Source: Burkholderia sp. Nafp2/4-1b | Lineage (GTDB): Bacteria > Pseudomonadota > Gammaproteobacteria > Burkholderiales > Burkholderiaceae | Length of the DNA stretch: 64,000 nucleotides | Assembly: GCF_003635165.1 (NCBI RefSeq) | Contig: NZ_ML058602.1 | Coordinates: 173,530 to 237,529 of the forward strand | Direction: 5' to 3' | Shown here: positions 38,611-49,805 of the stretch, in pieces | Numbering within the stretch: the first letter of the stretch is position 1 | How the letters are laid out: each line of letters begins with the position of its first letter | Notes under the pieces: model-generated | What the model was told of the DNA's origin: nothing | The model's database searches: none | What the model saw: only the letters and a program-made list of their open reading frames with translations | Made by a program: the position numbers and the translations under genes

Positions 38611-38645
38611 ACACGGCCCGCTCGAAGCGGGCCGTGTTGCTTTGG
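38611..38645 (+). terminator. Terminator after smpB
   Basis: Perfect 11-bp stem (ACACGGCCCGC/GCGGGCCGTGT) with a TCGAA loop, 23 bases past the smpB stop, followed by a short T-rich stretch. Confidence 0.75.
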
Positions 38646-38738
38646 ACTCCCTGAATTGCGCGCGTCGGTCACCGGCTGCGCGACGATTCGCCGCACGACG
38701 ATGCGCACGCGGCAGCTGCACGCGCCTCGATTTCGGGC

Positions 38739-39674
38739 TCAGCCCTTCGCGCTGGCCCCCACGCCCGCGTTCTTGACGATCGTCAGCGCCGACGCGATCG
38801 CCGTGCCGAGATCCGACAGGTTGGCCGGCACGATCAGCGTGTTGCCCTGCTTCGCGAGATTCGAGAACGCGCCGACATACTGCTCGGCGACTTTCAGGTT
38901 CACGGCATCCATCCCGCCTTGCGACTGAATCGCGTTCGCGATCTTCTGGATGGCCTGCGCATTCGCCTCAGCCACCGCCAGAATCGCGGCCGCCTCGCCC
39001 TGCGCCTGGTTGATCGCGGCCTGCCGCTCGCCTTCGGACTTCTGGATCGCCGCCTCACGCGCGCCCGATGCGAGGTTGATCTGCTCCTGCTTGCGGCCTT
39101 CGGACGCGGCGATCAACGCGCGCTTCTCCCGCTCGGCGGTGATCTGCGCCTGCATCGCGTGCAGGATTTCCTTCGGCGGCGTGAGGTCCTTGATCTCGTA
39201 GCGCAGCACTTTCACGCCCCAGTTCGCCGCGGCGTCGTCAAGCGCCGACACGATGCTGTGGTTGATGAAATCGCGCTCCTCGAAGGTCTTGTCGAGCTCG
39301 AGCTTGCCGATCACCGAGCGCAGCATCGTCTGCGACAGCTGCGTGATGGCGAGCACGAAGTTGCTCGACCCGTACGACGCCTTCATTGGATCCATCACCT
39401 GGAAATACAGCACGCCGTCGACCTGCAGCTGCGTGTTGTCGCGCGTGATGCAGACCTGGCTCGGCACGTCGAGCGGAATTTCCTTCAGCACGTGCCGGTA
39501 CGCGATGCGATCGACGAATGGCAGCACGATATTGAGACCGGGCGACAGCGTCGCGTGATAGCGACCGAAGCGTTCGAGCACCCACGCATGCTGCTGCGGC
39601 ACGATCTTCACCGTCTTCGACACGATCACGATGGCGATGACGAGCAGGACGACCCAGATGATCAGCGAATCCAT
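38739..39674 (-). CDS. SPFH/band 7 domain protein (stomatin/QmcA-like)
   Basis: 311 residues. One N-terminal transmembrane helix (LIIWVVLLVIAIVIVSKTV) precedes the SPFH domain (PQQHAWVLERFGRYHATLSP to about 200, including VLRYEIKDLTPPKEILHAMQ). A long Ala/Glu/Gln-rich coiled coil follows (KREKRALIAASEGRKQEQIN-like pattern). Such proteins assemble into large membrane-bound cages or microdomains. It is followed upstream by its usual partner NfeD 36 bases away, a standard operon pair. Confidence 0.93.
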   Translation of the reverse strand: MDSLIIWVVLLVIAIVIVSKTVKIVPQQHAWVLERFGRYHATLSPGLNIVLPFVDRIAYRHVLKEIPLDVPSQVCITRDNTQLQVDGVLYFQVMDPMKASYGSSNFVLAITQLSQTMLRSVIGKLELDKTFEERDFINHSIVSALDDAAANWGVKVLRYEIKDLTPPKEILHAMQAQITAEREKRALIAASEGRKQEQINLASGAREAAIQKSEGERQAAINQAQGEAAAILAVAEANAQAIQKIANAIQSQGGMDAVNLKVAEQYVGAFSNLAKQGNTLIVPANLSDLGTAIASALTIVKNAGVGASAKG

Positions 39675-39710
39675 GAAATATTCCCTCCTTGTTGTTGTAT
39701 CAGCGGACGA

Positions 39711-40145
39711 TCAGCCCGCGGGTTTCGCCACGACCACGAGGCAACTACCGCGCACGGCACGCACCTGATATACGCGCGCATCGTCGCGCTCGCCGGTCGC
39801 GAGCTCGACGTCCCAGTCCGCGCCGCGATACTGCACGCGCGCGCGGCCGTCATGCCACGCATCGACCGTGACGGTCGCGCCGATATCGAGATTGACGTCG
39901 GGATTCGTCGACGTGTCGCGTTTCTGCTTGCGCCCGAGCCCCGAGCGGCGCAGCACGATCATCGCGACGATCGCGACCACGGCGGCCGCGCCGAACTGCA
40001 CGTGCGGCGCGAATCCGGCGAGCTGCAACAGCGCGCCCGCGAGAAAGCCGAGCGCGATCATCAACAGATAGAACGTGCCGGTCAGCAGTTCGGCCACGAC
40101 CAGCACGCCGACTCCGACCCACCAGAACAGATGCCCCGACATCAT
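39711..40145 (-). CDS. NfeD family membrane protein
   Basis: 144 residues. Hydrophobic helices near 5-75 (GVGVLVVAELLTGTFYLLMI; ALGFLAAGALLQLAGF) are followed by a C-terminal OB-fold domain with the NfeD pattern GATVTVDAWHDGRARVQYRG and DWDVEL. NfeD proteins work with the SPFH partner in membrane organisation. It is upstream of the SPFH gene in the same operon. Confidence 0.92.
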   Translation of the reverse strand: MMSGHLFWWVGVGVLVVAELLTGTFYLLMIALGFLAGALLQLAGFAPHVQFGAAAVVAIVAMIVLRRSGLGRKQKRDTSTNPDVNLDIGATVTVDAWHDGRARVQYRGADWDVELATGERDDARVYQVRAVRGSCLVVVAKPAG

Positions 40146-40260
40146 TGTGGTCTCCCGAAAAAGCTTCCCCGCTGCTCACTATATGCGTTGCGCTCGCTTC
40201 CGTGGGCAGCGTTCACTGCCCGCGAGCGGACGGTCGGCACGCGCGGCGCGGCACGTACCG

Positions 40261-40297
40261 ACAAAAAAAAACACCCCGGCGCTTACCGGGGTGTTTA
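40261..40297 (-). terminator. Rho-independent terminator of ppsA
   Basis: ACACCCCGG/CCGGGGTGT stem with a short loop, followed on the minus strand by a run of eight to nine T residues, 86 bases past the ppsA stop. Confidence 0.92.
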
Positions 40298-40382
40298 TAG
40301 CATGAACCTTGCATTTTGCCTTCAACGAAAGCGCGCCGGGGTGCCCTTTCGTCGGAGATGCACGACTGACCGTTACCGACCG

Positions 40383-42782
40383 TTACTTCCGGTTGGCAAG
40401 CGCCTGCCACGTATCGATGATCGTGTCCGGGTTCAGCGAGATCGACACGATGCCTTCGTCGGTCAGCCATTGTGCGAAGTCCGGGTGATCGGACGGGCCC
40501 TGGCCGCAGATACCGACGTACTTGCCCATGCGGCGGCAGGTTTCGATCGCACGCTTGAGCAGGAACTTGACCGCCGGGTCACGTTCGTCGAAGTCGACGG
40601 CCAGCAATTCCATGCCCGAGTCGCGGTCGAGGCCGAGCGTGAGCTGCGTGAGGTCGTTCGAACCGATCGAGAAACCGTCGAAGTGCTCGAGGAACTCTTC
40701 GGCGAGGATCGCGTTGGTCGGGACTTCGCACATCATCACGAGGCGCAGGCCGTTCTCGCCGCGCTTCAGGCCGAACTTCTCGAGCAGCCCGACGACGCGC
40801 TCCGCCTGCTTCACGGTACGCACGAACGGCACCATGATTTCGACGTTGGTCAGGCCCATCTCGTCGCGCACGCGCTTCAGTGCACGGCACTCCATCTCGA
40901 ATGCCTGCGCGAAGTCTTCAGCGATGTAACGCGACGCGCCGCGGAAGCCCAGCATCGGGTTTTCCTCGTCCGGCTCGTAGCGCGAACCGCCGATCAGCTT
41001 CTTGTACTCGTTCGACTTGAAGTCGGACAGACGCACGATCACGGGCTTCGGATAGAACGCCGCGGCAATCGTCGCGACGCCTTCCGTCAGCTTGTCGACG
41101 TAGAACTGGCGCGGCGACGCGTGACCGCGCGCGACGCTCTCGACCGCCTTCTTCAGGTCCTGGTCGATGTTCGGGTACTCGAGGATCGCCTTCGGGTGCA
41201 CGCCGATGTTGTTGTTGATGATGAACTCGAGACGCGCGAGGCCAACACCACCGTTCGGCAGTTGCGAGAAGTCGAACGCGAGCTGCGGGTTACCGACGTT
41301 CATCATGATCTTGACCGGGATTTCCGGCAGTTCGCCGCGCTGCACTTCCGTGACTTCCGTCTCGAGCAGCCCGTCGTAGATCTTGCCTTCGTCGCCTTCC
41401 GCGCACGACACGGTGACGAGCGCGCCATCCTTCAGGATGTCGGTCGCATCGCCGCAACCGACCACTGCCGGCACGCCGAGCTCGCGCGCGATGATCGCCG
41501 CGTGGCACGTGCGGCCGCCACGGTTCGTGACGATCGCCGCCGCACGCTTCATCACCGGCTCCCAGTTCGGGTCGGTCATGTCGGCCACCAGCACGTCGCC
41601 CGGCTGCACGCGTTCCATTTCCGACGGATCCTGGATCACGCGCACGGGGCCCGCGCCGATCTTCTGGCCGATCGCGCGGCCCGTTGCCAGCACCTGCGAC
41701 TGACCCTTCAGCTTGAAGCGCTGCTCGGCCTTGCCGCTCGCCTGGCTCTTCACCGTTTCCGGACGCGCCTGCAGGATGAAGATCTTGCCGTCGCGGCCGT
41801 CCTTGCCCCACTCGATGTCCATCGGACGCTGGTAGTGCTTCTCGATGATGACCGCGTACTTCGCGAGCTCGATCACGTCTTCGTCGGTGATCGAGTAGCG
41901 GTTGCGCTGCTCGTGCGACACGTCGACCGTCTTCACGCGGCCCGGCTCGCCCGGCTGCGTGAATTCCATCTTGATCAGCTTCGAGCCGATCGAGCGGCGG
42001 ATGATCGGGTACTTGTCCTGCGCGAGCGTCGTCTTGAACACGTAGAACTCGTCCGGGTTCACGGCGCCCTGCACGACGGTTTCGCCCAGGCCGTAGCTCG
42101 ACGTGATGAACACGGCGTCCTTGAAGCCCGATTCGGTGTCGATCGTGAACATCACGCCGGCCGCGCCGACGTCCGAGCGGACCATGCGCTGCACGCCGGC
42201 CGACAGCGCGACTTCGGCGTGCGTGAAGCCCTTGTGCACGCGATACGAGATCGCGCGGTCGTTGTACAGCGACGCGAACACGTGCTTCATGCGGTCGAGC
42301 ACGTCGTCGATGCCGACGACGTTCAGATACGACTCCTGTTGACCGGCGAACGAAGCGTCGGGCAGGTCTTCCGCGGTTGCGGACGAACGCACGGCGAACG
42401 ACAGCTCGCTCGGCGAGCCGCTCTTCAGGATTTCGAACTGTGCGCGGATTTCCTGCTCGAGGCGTGCCTGCAGCGGCGCGTCGACGATCCATTTACGGAT
42501 TTCGGCACCGGCTTCGGCGAGCGCCTTCACGTCGTCGATGTCGAGCGACTCGAGACGCTTGGCGATCCGATCGGTCAGATCGTTGTGCTTGAGGAAATCG
42601 CGGAATGCGAGCGCGGTCGTGGCGAAACCGGTGGGTACGCGAACGCCTGCTTCGGAAAGCTGGCTGATCATCTCGCCGAGCGACGCATTCTTGCCGCCCA
42701 CGATCTCCACATCGGTCATCCGCAACTGCTCGAACGGGATTACATACGCCTGGTCCTTTGCGACGTTTGCTGCGTTAGTCAT
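40383..42782 (-). CDS. ppsA: Phosphoenolpyruvate synthase
   Basis: 799 residues. The catalytic His is in [17 protein letters not shown]. The N-terminal nucleotide-binding part has [12 protein letters not shown] and [20 protein letters not shown]. The C-terminal PEP/pyruvate domain has [17 protein letters not shown] and the catalytic Cys in [11 protein letters not shown]. It makes PEP from pyruvate and ATP for gluconeogenesis. The ATG at 42782 starts [17 protein letters not shown]; a longer frame upstream lacks support. The divergent gene encodes its regulator. Confidence 0.98.
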   Translation of the reverse strand: MTNAANVAKDQAYVIPFEQLRMTDVEIVGGKNASLGEMISQLSEAGVRVPTGFATTALAFRDFLKHNDLTDRIAKRLESLDIDDVKALAEAGAEIRKWIVDAPLQARLEQEIRAQFEILKSGSPSELSFAVRSSATAEDLPDASFAGQQESYLNVVGIDDVLDRMKHVFASLYNDRAISYRVHKGFTHAEVALSAGVQRMVRSDVGAAGVMFTIDTESGFKDAVFITSSYGLGETVVQGAVNPDEFYVFKTTLAQDKYPIIRRSIGSKLIKMEFTQPGEPGRVKTVDVSHEQRNRYSITDEDVIELAKYAVIIEKHYQRPMDIEWGKDGRDGKIFILQARPETVKSQASGKAEQRFKLKGQSQVLATGRAIGQKIGAGPVRVIQDPSEMERVQPGDVLVADMTDPNWEPVMKRAAAIVTNRGGRTCHAAIIARELGVPAVVGCGDATDILKDGALVTVSCAEGDEGKIYDGLLETEVTEVQRGELPEIPVKIMMNVGNPQLAFDFSQLPNGGVGLARLEFIINNNIGVHPKAILEYPNIDQDLKKAVESVARGHASPRQFYVDKLTEGVATIAAAFYPKPVIVRLSDFKSNEYKKLIGGSRYEPDEENPMLGFRGASRYIAEDFAQAFEMECRALKRVRDEMGLTNVEIMVPFVRTVKQAERVVGLLEKFGLKRGENGLRLVMMCEVPTNAILAEEFLEHFDGFSIGSNDLTQLTLGLDRDSGMELLAVDFDERDPAVKFLLKRAIETCRRMGKYVGICGQGPSDHPDFAQWLTDEGIVSISLNPDTIIDTWQALANRK

Positions 42783-43157
42783 ACAAGCCCCTAAGTGTGA
42801 AAAAAATGCTCGGCTGCGCAAGTGGGCTCGGACGCGGGCGCTTGCAAAAAGGCGCGGCGCGTCTTGCGCAACCTGTTGGAGAAACAATCGCGGCGGCCGG
42901 AAATCATCCGACCCGATTTGCAAAAATCCCGGCAGAAGGACGATATATTCGGACAAATCGTCGAACTTGCCGGGAGTTTTCGCACGACCGCGGCACGCGT
43001 GGGACACCGTTCGCGCCCCGCCCCGCAATTGCTTATCCAACAGGTTGTCGCTATTCTACCGTGCCGGCTGCCGGATGTGGCGCGACCTTGTCACTGCGTC
43101 TGGAGGCGGCCCTCCAGCCGCCCGCGCAACCGCCCTTCACGCTCGACGTCCAGATTC
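42783..43157. other. Divergent promoter region of ppsA and ppsR
   Basis: 375 bases without a gene. It contains the ppsR promoter at 43029-43057 and an A/T-rich patch with TATATT (near 42943) that may serve ppsA. I see no clear operator palindrome. Confidence 0.6.
43029..43057 (+). promoter_or_regulatory. Putative promoter of ppsR
   Basis: TTGCTT (43029-43034) and TATTCT (43052-43057) with a 17-base spacer, 100 bases upstream of the start. Confidence 0.5.
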
Positions 43158-43973
43158 ATGCTGCCTACCGTATTCATCGTCTCCGACGGCACCGGGATCA
43201 CTGCCGAAACCTTCGCGCACTCGATCCTCTCCCAGTTCGACCAGAAATTCCGCCTCGTGCGCGTGCCGTTCGTCGACTCGCTCGACAAGGCCTTCGCGAC
43301 CGTCGAGAAGATCAACGACGCCGCGGTGCACGACGGCCGCCGCGCGATCGTGTTCACGACGCTCGTCGACAGCGAGTCGAACGACATCGTCAAGCGCTCG
43401 AACGCGCTCGTGCTGGACATGTTCCAGCGCTTCGTCGAGCCGCTCGAGCAGGAACTGGAACTGAAGTCGAGCCACGCGATGGGCCGCGGCCACCAGAACG
43501 CCGACACCGAGGAATACAAGACGCGAATCGAGGCGATCAACTTCTCGCTCGCGCACGACGACGGCCAGTCGAACCGCAACCTGTCGGAAGCCGACGTGAT
43601 CCTGGTCGGCGTGTCGCGCAGCGGCAAGACGCCGACGAGCCTGTATCTCGCGATGCAGTACGGTGTGAAGGCGGCAAACTATCCGCTGATTCCGGAAGAC
43701 TTCGAGCGCGGCAAGCTGCCGTCGGCGCTGTCGCCTTACAGCGAGAAGCTGTTCGGGCTGTCGATCGACCCGCAGCGCCTGTCCGAGATCCGCAACGAGC
43801 GCCGTCCCGGCAGCAAGTACGCAGCGCCGGAGAACTGCCGCTACGAGATCAACGAGGCTGAAGCGATGATGCGCCGCGAAGGGATCAAGTGGCTGTCGTC
43901 GACGCACAAGTCGATCGAGGAGATCGCAACGACGATCCTGCAGGAAATCCGGCTCGACCGGCAGTCGTACTGA
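43158..43973 (+). CDS. ppsR: PEP synthase regulatory kinase/pyrophosphorylase
   Basis: 271 residues of the DUF299/PSRP family. The start MLPTVFIVSDGTGITAETFA and the P-loop VGVSRSGKTPTSLYLAMQYG are diagnostic, and the C-terminal GIKWLSSTHKSIEEIATTIL is conserved. The enzyme inactivates PpsA by ADP-dependent phosphorylation of a Thr next to the catalytic His and reactivates it by phosphorolysis. Its position divergent from ppsA is typical. Confidence 0.96.
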   Translation: MLPTVFIVSDGTGITAETFAHSILSQFDQKFRLVRVPFVDSLDKAFATVEKINDAAVHDGRRAIVFTTLVDSESNDIVKRSNALVLDMFQRFVEPLEQELELKSSHAMGRGHQNADTEEYKTRIEAINFSLAHDDGQSNRNLSEADVILVGVSRSGKTPTSLYLAMQYGVKAANYPLIPEDFERGKLPSALSPYSEKLFGLSIDPQRLSEIRNERRPGSKYAAPENCRYEINEAEAMMRREGIKWLSSTHKSIEEIATTILQEIRLDRQSY

Positions 43974-44024
43974 CGCTTTGCCCGCCGGGGCGGCCTCTGC
44001 GCCACCGGGCCGTCGCCAGAAACG

Positions 44025-44052
44025 AAAAGGCCGCGTCGAACGCGGCTTTTTT
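44025..44052 (+). terminator. Terminator after ppsR
   Basis: AAAAGGCCGCG/CGCGGCTTTT hairpin with a short TCGAA loop, continuing into T residues, 51 bases past the ppsR stop. The A-rich left arm would also allow use by the convergent methyltransferase gene. Confidence 0.85.
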
Positions 44053-44100
44053 CATGGTCCGGGGAGATCGGCGGATAACGCGGTGCGCCCCGCCGCGACG

Positions 44101-44883
44101 TCACGTGCGCCGCTGCTGCCGCACCTGCTCGAACAGGCACACGGCCGCCGCCGCGGCGACGTTCAGCGATTCCATGCCGCCCGGCTGCGGGATCGTCACG
44201 CGATGCGTCGCGGCATCGCGCCAGAACGCCGACACGCCGGCGCCCTCGTTGCCGAACACCCACGCAACCGGCCCGGCCAGGTCGCAATCGTAGACCGCCT
44301 GCGCACCGTGCGAATCGGTCAGCGCGACCGGCACGTCGAGCCGTTCGGCGAGCGCGCCGGGCTCGACATCCTCGTGGATCGACAGCAGGAAATGCGCGCC
44401 CATCCCGGAGCGCAGCACCTTCGACGACCATGCATACGCGGTGCCCGGCGCGCAGAACACGTGCCGCACACCGGCCGCCGCCGCGCTGCGCAGGATCGAA
44501 CCGACGTTGCCGGCATCCTGCACGCCGTCGAGCACGACCGACGTATGCGCGACACGCTCGGGCAGCGGCTGCACGGGCCGGTCGACGAGCAACAGGAAAC
44601 CGACGCCGCTGACCACGTTCGACAGTTGCCCGAACAGCGCATCGGGCAGCGTGACGACCCGGTGCGCGTCGATGCGCGCGAGGAGCGCCTGCGCTTCCGC
44701 GTGCGCGAGCGCGCCTTCGGTCGCCACGCACAGCTCGGGAGTCGCGCCCGTATCGAGATACGCGCCGGCGAGATGGAAACCTTCGAGCAGCGCGTTGCCG
44801 CCGCGGCGCTGCTGGGACGTCGAACCCGCGAGCGCCTTCAGGCGCTTGTACAGCGGGTTGTCGCGGGAAGTGATGCTCTTCAT
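44101..44883 (-). CDS. TrmH/SpoU-family RNA methyltransferase
   Basis: 260 residues. An N-terminal substrate-binding domain ([20 protein letters not shown]) precedes the SPOUT knot with its three motifs: [31 protein letters not shown] and [20 protein letters not shown]. It 2'-O-methylates an rRNA or tRNA ribose; the site cannot be told. It overlaps rnhB by four bases and is the last gene of the long leftward operon. Confidence 0.93.
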   Translation of the reverse strand: MKSITSRDNPLYKRLKALAGSTSQQRRGGNALLEGFHLAGAYLDTGATPELCVATEGALAHAEAQALLARIDAHRVVTLPDALFGQLSNVVSGVGFLLLVDRPVQPLPERVAHTSVVLDGVQDAGNVGSILRSAAAAGVRHVFCAPGTAYAWSSKVLRSGMGAHFLLSIHEDVEPGALAERLDVPVALTDSHGAQAVYDCDLAGPVAWVFGNEGAGVSAFWRDAATHRVTIPQPGGMESLNVAAAAAVCLFEQVRQQRRT

Positions 44884-45524
44884 CGAATCAGGTCAAGCGC
44901 CGCGCGCACGGGCGCGAACGAGCGCCGATGCGCTTCGCACGGGCCGTGCTCGCGCAGCGCGGCAAGATGTTTCTCGGTGCCGTAGCCCGCATGCACGTTG
45001 AAGCCGTACACCGGGAAGCGTTCGTGCAGCTCGACGAGCATGCGGTCGCGCGAGACCTTCGCGAGAATCGACGCGGCCGAGATGCTCGGCACGAGCGCGT
45101 CGCCGCTGACGATCGCCTCGGCACGCACCGTCAGCGTCGGGCAGCGGTTGCCGTCGATCTGCGCGAGCGTCGGCAGCAGCGACAGGCCTTCGACGGCCCG
45201 CTTCATCGCGAGCATCGTCGCGTGCAGGATATTGAGCGTGTCGATCTCGTCGACGCCGGCCGATGCGACGCAATACGCACGCGAGCGCGCGACGATCAGC
45301 TCGTACAACGCGTCGCGCTTTTTCGCGGACAGCGCCTTCGAATCGTCGAGCCCGTCGATCGGCTGGGCGGGATCGAGGATCACCGCGGCGGCAACCACGG
45401 GCCCCGCGAGCGGGCCGCGGCCCGCTTCGTCGACGCCGCAGACGATCTCGTCGGGCCGGTTGAAGTCGAAACCGCCCTGCACGTCGGTCGACTCGCGGCG
45501 GCGTGGCGCGCGGGCCGTCGTCAT
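44880..45524 (-). CDS. rnhB: Ribonuclease HII
   Basis: 214 residues. The active-site motif [15 protein letters not shown] carries Asp32 and Glu33, with a further Asp in [11 protein letters not shown]. The enzyme cuts RNA in RNA-DNA hybrids and starts ribonucleotide removal from DNA. It overlaps lpxB upstream and the methyltransferase gene downstream by four bases each. Confidence 0.97.
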   Translation of the reverse strand: MTTARAPRRRESTDVQGGFDFNRPDEIVCGVDEAGRGPLAGPVVAAAVILDPAQPIDGLDDSKALSAKKRDALYELIVARSRAYCVASAGVDEIDTLNILHATMLAMKRAVEGLSLLPTLAQIDGNRCPTLTVRAEAIVSGDALVPSISAASILAKVSRDRMLVELHERFPVYGFNVHAGYGTEKHLAALREHGPCEAHRRSFAPVRAALDLIR

Positions 45525-46690
45525 GCGCGCCCCCTGCGTTGCTCGAGCACGCGCACGACTGCTTCGGCGGCCTTCTCGGCCGTGTTCTGCCGCAGCGACA
45601 GATGCATTTCGGTGAAGACTTCAGTCAGCGTGCGGCGGTTCGCGTCGTCGCGCAGCTGCGTGAGCGTCGCATCGGCGAGCGCCTCGGGCGTCGCGAAATG
45701 TTGCAGCAGCTCGGGCACGACGAAGCGCCCGGCCAGGATGTTCGGCAGGCCGACGTACGGCAGATAGCCCTGCCGGCGCATGATCTGCCCGGTCAGCCAG
45801 GGCACCTTGTACGAGATCACCATCGGCTTCTTCAGCAGCGCCGCTTCCAGCGTGACGGTGCCGCTCTTCACGAGGATCGCGTCAGCGGCCGTCATCGCGA
45901 CCTGCGAGCGGCCGTCGGTGATCGTCAACGCGAGTTGCGGATGCGCGTCGACGAGCGGCTGCAGCAGCTCGCGCAGCGCCGGCGTCGCCGCCGGCATCAC
46001 GAACCGCACGCCGGGCTCGCGCTGCTGCATCAGCGCCATCGCCGCGAAGAACGTCGGGCCGATCAGCGCGATCTCCGAGCGCCGGCTGCCCGGCAGCACC
46101 GCGATCACCGGGCCGTCTGCGGGCAGGCCGAGCGCGATGCGCGCGCCGTGCGTATCGGGCTCGAGCGGGATCTCGTCGGCGAGCGGATGGCCGACATACG
46201 TCGACGCGACGCCCGCCTTGTCGAGGATCGCCGGTTCGAACGGGAACAGGCACAGCATGTGGTCGACGGACTTCGCGATCTTCTTGATCCGCCCGCCGCG
46301 CCACGCCCAGATCGACGGACACACGAAGTGGATCGACGGGATGCCCGCGTCGCGCGCGGCCTGCTCCACGTTGAAGTTGAAGTCGGGCGCGTCGACGCCG
46401 ATGAATGCGTCCGGCCGCTCCGCGAGCAGCTGACGCTTGAGCTCGCCGCGAATCCGCAGGATCTCGGGAATCTGGCCCAGCGCCTCGACGTAGCCGCGCA
46501 CGGTCAGCTTGTCCATCTGCCAGTGCGAGTCGAAGCCATGCGCGAGCATCCGCTGCCCGCCGATCCCGTAGTAGTGGGTCGACGCGGGCAGCCGCGCCTG
46601 AAGCCCGCCGAGCAGCGACGCCGCGAGCAGGTCGCCCGACGGCTCGCCGGCCACCATCGCGAGCCGGAGCTGATTGGTCGGGAGCGACAT
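45521..46690 (-). CDS. lpxB: Lipid-A-disaccharide synthase
   Basis: 389 residues of the GT19 family, starting with [21 protein letters not shown] and containing [23 protein letters not shown] and LPGSRRSEI. It joins UDP-2,3-diacylglucosamine and lipid X into the lipid A disaccharide at the inner-membrane face. The start is 3 bases from the lpxA stop. Confidence 0.98.
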   Translation of the reverse strand: MSLPTNQLRLAMVAGEPSGDLLAASLLGGLQARLPASTHYYGIGGQRMLAHGFDSHWQMDKLTVRGYVEALGQIPEILRIRGELKRQLLAERPDAFIGVDAPDFNFNVEQAARDAGIPSIHFVCPSIWAWRGGRIKKIAKSVDHMLCLFPFEPAILDKAGVASTYVGHPLADEIPLEPDTHGARIALGLPADGPVIAVLPGSRRSEIALIGPTFFAAMALMQQREPGVRFVMPAATPALRELLQPLVDAHPQLALTITDGRSQVAMTAADAILVKSGTVTLEAALLKKPMVISYKVPWLTGQIMRRQGYLPYVGLPNILAGRFVVPELLQHFATPEALADATLTQLRDDANRRTLTEVFTEMHLSLRQNTAEKAAEAVVRVLEQRRGRA

Positions 46691-46693
46691 CGC

Positions 46694-47482
46694 TTAGCGG
46701 ATGATGCCGCGTTGGGACGCGTCGATGAACTCGACGAACGCGGTGACCGCTGCGTCGCCTTCGCCGCCCGCGGCCGCCAGCTCGCGCAACTGCACCTTCG
46801 CTTCCTCGAGCGACAGGCCGTTCTTGTACAGCAGGCGGTACGCGCTGCGCAGCGCGGAAATCGCGTCGGGCGAGAAACCGCGCCGGCGCAGGCCTTCGAC
46901 GTTGATGCCGTGCGGCTCGGCCTTGTTGCCGGCTGCGATCACGAACGGCGGCACGTCCTGTACGAGCGCCGATGCGCCGCCCAGCATCGAGTGCGCGCCG
47001 ATGCGCACGAACTGGTGCACGCCCGACATCCCGCCGACGATCGCGAAGTCGCCGATCTCGACGTGGCCGGCCATCTGCGCGTTGCTCGACAGGATCACGT
47101 TGTTGCCGACGCGGCAGTCATGACCGATATGCACGTAGGCCATGATCCAGTTGTCGTCGCCGAGCGTCGTCACGCCGACGTCCTGCACCGTGCCGGTGTG
47201 GATCGTCGTGAATTCGCGGATCGTGTTGCGGTTGCCGATCACGAGCTTCGTCGGCTCGTCCTTGTACTTCATGTCCTGCGGACGGCCGCCGACCGACGCG
47301 TAATGGCCGATGCGGTTGTCCTCGCCGAGCGTCGTGTGACCTTCGATCACGCTGTGCGAACCGATCGTCGTGCGCGCGCCGATCGTGACGTGCGGCCCGA
47401 CGATCGCGTACGGCCCGATCTCGACGGACTCGTCGATCTGCGCGCCCGGTTCGACGATCGCGGTAGGATGAATCCTGGTCAT
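46694..47482 (-). CDS. lpxA: UDP-N-acetylglucosamine acyltransferase
   Basis: 262 residues built from left-handed parallel beta-helix hexapeptide repeats from about residue 5 to 190, starting [20 protein letters not shown]. The catalytic His lies in a [16 protein letters not shown] context. A C-terminal helical region follows ([17 protein letters not shown]). It adds the first 3-hydroxyacyl chain of lipid A. Confidence 0.98.
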   Translation of the reverse strand: MTRIHPTAIVEPGAQIDESVEIGPYAIVGPHVTIGARTTIGSHSVIEGHTTLGEDNRIGHYASVGGRPQDMKYKDEPTKLVIGNRNTIREFTTIHTGTVQDVGVTTLGDDNWIMAYVHIGHDCRVGNNVILSSNAQMAGHVEIGDFAIVGGMSGVHQFVRIGAHSMLGGASALVQDVPPFVIAAGNKAEPHGINVEGLRRRGFSPDAISALRSAYRLLYKNGLSLEEAKVQLRELAAAGGEGDAAVTAFVEFIDASQRGIIR

Positions 47483-47549
47483 GCGCCGTTGCCTCTCGAT
47501 GTGATGTGTCGCGTTGCTCGCGTTACGTTGCCCATGCTTGCCGCGTCGC

Positions 47550-48017
47550 TCAGGGCGCCGCGTCGGCCGTCTTGACCGTGCACATCAGTTCGGCTTCCGC
47601 AGCCACCTTGCCGTCCACTTCCGCCACCGCCTTGAACTTCCAGATGCCGCGGATGTAGCGTTCGAACGTCACGTTCAGAATCAGCTGGTCGCCCGGTTCG
47701 ACCACGCGCTTGAAGCGCGCGCCGTCGATGCCGACGAAGTAGTACAGCGTGTTTTCCGGATCCTTCGGCTGCTCTTCCGCGAAGGTCAGCAGCGCGGCCG
47801 CCTGAGCGAGCGCCTCGAGGATCAGCACGCCCGGCATCACCGGCCGCTTCGGGAAGTGCCCCTGGAAGAACGGCTCGTTGATCGACACGTTCTTCAGCGC
47901 TTTGATGCCCTTGTGCGGCTCGAGTTCGAGCACGCGATCGACGAGCAGAATCGGATAGCGATGCGGCAGCAGCGTGAGGATCTTGTGGATGTCGAGATTG
48001 ATTTTTTCAGTGCTCAT
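47550..48017 (-). CDS. fabZ: 3-Hydroxyacyl-ACP dehydratase
   Basis: 155 residues with the hot-dog-fold motif [19 protein letters not shown] and the catalytic His/Glu of [20 protein letters not shown]. It dehydrates 3-hydroxyacyl-ACP in fatty acid elongation and so competes with LpxA/LpxD for the same substrates. The ATG at 48017 ([14 protein letters not shown]) is chosen over an upstream in-frame start with no family similarity. Confidence 0.97.
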
Positions 48018-48147
48018 GATGGTTCGTCTCACGCAGAGGCTGCGCGGTGGTGATGCAAAGGCTGAAGCGGGCCGCCGCGCGGCCCAGTCTGGCAAACCGG
48101 GCCGGTTGCGCTGGCCGTGCCCGGTTCGTGGTCTCGCATGGTGGCGG

Positions 48148-49227
48148 TCAGGCGTCCGTGCCGCCCTGGGCGGCCAGCGCGGTTTCGAGCGCCTTGATGC
48201 GGTCGCGCAGCTTGTCGAGGTTGCGCACGAGCGCGGCGCTCTTGTTCCATTCGCCGTGGTCGACGGCCGGGAATGCGCTCGTGTAGATGCCGGCCTTCGG
48301 CAGCGACTTCGACACGCCGGATTTCGCGGTGATGATGACGTAGTCGCCGAGCGTCACGTGGCCGGCAATGCCCGCCGCGCCGCCGATCATGCAGTGGCGG
48401 CCGATCGTCGTGCTGCCCGCGATGCCCGCGCTGCCGGCGATCACCGTATAGGCGCCGATCCGGCAGTTGTGGCCGATCTGGACCTGGTTGTCGATCTTCA
48501 CGCATTCCTCGATGACGGTGTCCGCCATCGCGCCGCGATCGATCGTCGTGTTCGCGCCGATCTCGACGTCCGGGCCGATCGACACGCCGCCGACCTGCGG
48601 GATCTTGACCCAGCTGCCGGTTCGCGCGTCGCCGTCGCCGACGAAATCCGGCGCGAAGCCGAAGCCGTCGGAGCCGATCACCGCACCGGAGTGGATGATC
48701 GCGCGCGGGCCGATCTTGCAGCCGTGGTACACGGATGCGTTCGGATACAGGTGCGAGCCCGCACCGATCGTCGTGCCGCGGCCGACGAACACGTTCGCGT
48801 CGAGCTGCACGCCGTCCTCGATCACCGCGCCGGCGTCGACCGTCACGTGCGGGCCGATCACCGCGGTCGCGGCGACCTGCGCGGCCGGATCGATCGTCGC
48901 GCTCGGATGCACGCCGGCCGCGCGCGGCGGCGTGGCGAGATCGATGAACATCTGCGCGACACGCGCGAAGTACGCGTACGGATTCGGCGTCACGATGAAG
49001 CTGCGACCGTTGGCGGCCGCGCCCAGCTTTTCGAGATCCTTCGGCGCGATCAGCACCGCGCCGGCGCGGGTCGTCTCGACCTGCGACAGGTACTTCGGGT
49101 TCGCGAGAAACGCGAGTTGCTGAGGGCCTGCCTGGTCGAGCGGCGCGAGGCCGCTCACCGTGCACTGGGCGTCGCCGACGATCTCGCCGCCGAACCGCTT
49201 TACGAGTGCCTCAAGCGTCAATGCCAT
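48148..49227 (-). CDS. lpxD: UDP-3-O-acylglucosamine N-acyltransferase
   Basis: 359 residues. An N-terminal uridine-binding domain ([35 protein letters not shown]) precedes a long hexapeptide beta-helix, with the catalytic His in [15 protein letters not shown]-terminal coiled segment follows ([17 protein letters not shown]). It adds the N-linked hydroxyacyl chain in lipid A synthesis. Confidence 0.98.
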
Positions 49228-49243
49228 ACGTCATCTGCTCCGT

Positions 49244-49771
49244 TCAGTTCGTCGAGCCGGACGCGAGCGCCTTGAGCACCTTGTCGGTGATGTCGATGCG
49301 CGGGCTGACGTACACGGCTTCCTGCACGATCAGGTCGTAATTCTGCTGCTCGGCAATCTGCTTGATGACCCTGTTCGCCCGCTCCAGCACCGCCGCGAGT
49401 TCTTCGTTGCGACGCTGGTTCAGGTCTTCGCGAAATTCGCGCTGCTTGCGCTGGAAGTCGGTGTCGAGCTGCGCGAGATCACGCTGCTTCTGTGCGCGAT
49501 CGGCTGCCGACAGCGACGCGCCGTTCTTGTCCAGCGAATCCGACATCGACTTCAGGCGCGCCGCGAGGTCCTGCAGATCCTTGTCGCGCTTCGCAAACTC
49601 GGCTTCGAGCTTCGTCTGCGCCGCCTTGGCGGGCGCCGACTCGCGCAGGATCCGATCCGAATTGACCGCCGCGATGCGGGCGACGTCCTGAGCGTGTGCC
49701 GTCGCCGCGCCCAAGGCCAGCGCAACGGTCAGCGCACACATCACTCGTTTCGAAAACTTACCGGTTAGCAA
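49244..49771 (-). CDS. skp: OmpH/Skp periplasmic chaperone
   Basis: 175 residues. A signal peptide ends near residue 27 (ALALGAATAHA). The rest is a helical tentacle region rich in Lys, Glu and Gln, with RILRESAPAKAAQTKLEAEF and LAQLDTDFQRKQREFREDL. Skp binds unfolded outer-membrane proteins on the way to BamA, encoded just upstream. The start is a TTG at 49771, preceded by AGAGGG; this gives the basic N-region a signal peptide needs. Confidence 0.92.
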   Translation of the reverse strand: MLTGKFSKRVMCALTVALALGAATAHAQDVARIAAVNSDRILRESAPAKAAQTKLEAEFAKRDKDLQDLAARLKSMSDSLDKNGASLSAADRAQKQRDLAQLDTDFQRKQREFREDLNQRRNEELAAVLERANRVIKQIAEQQNYDLIVQEAVYVSPRIDITDKVLKALASGSTN

Positions 49772-49805
49772 AATTACCCTCTCGTTACTGTTGTCATGCG
49801 TTCGA

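Noticed and set aside
38919..42794. A 1291-codon plus-strand open frame spanning the SPFH, NfeD and ppsA genes
   Set aside because: It is a shadow frame with Arg/His/Asp/Val-rich low-similarity sequence, and three genuine genes lie opposite.
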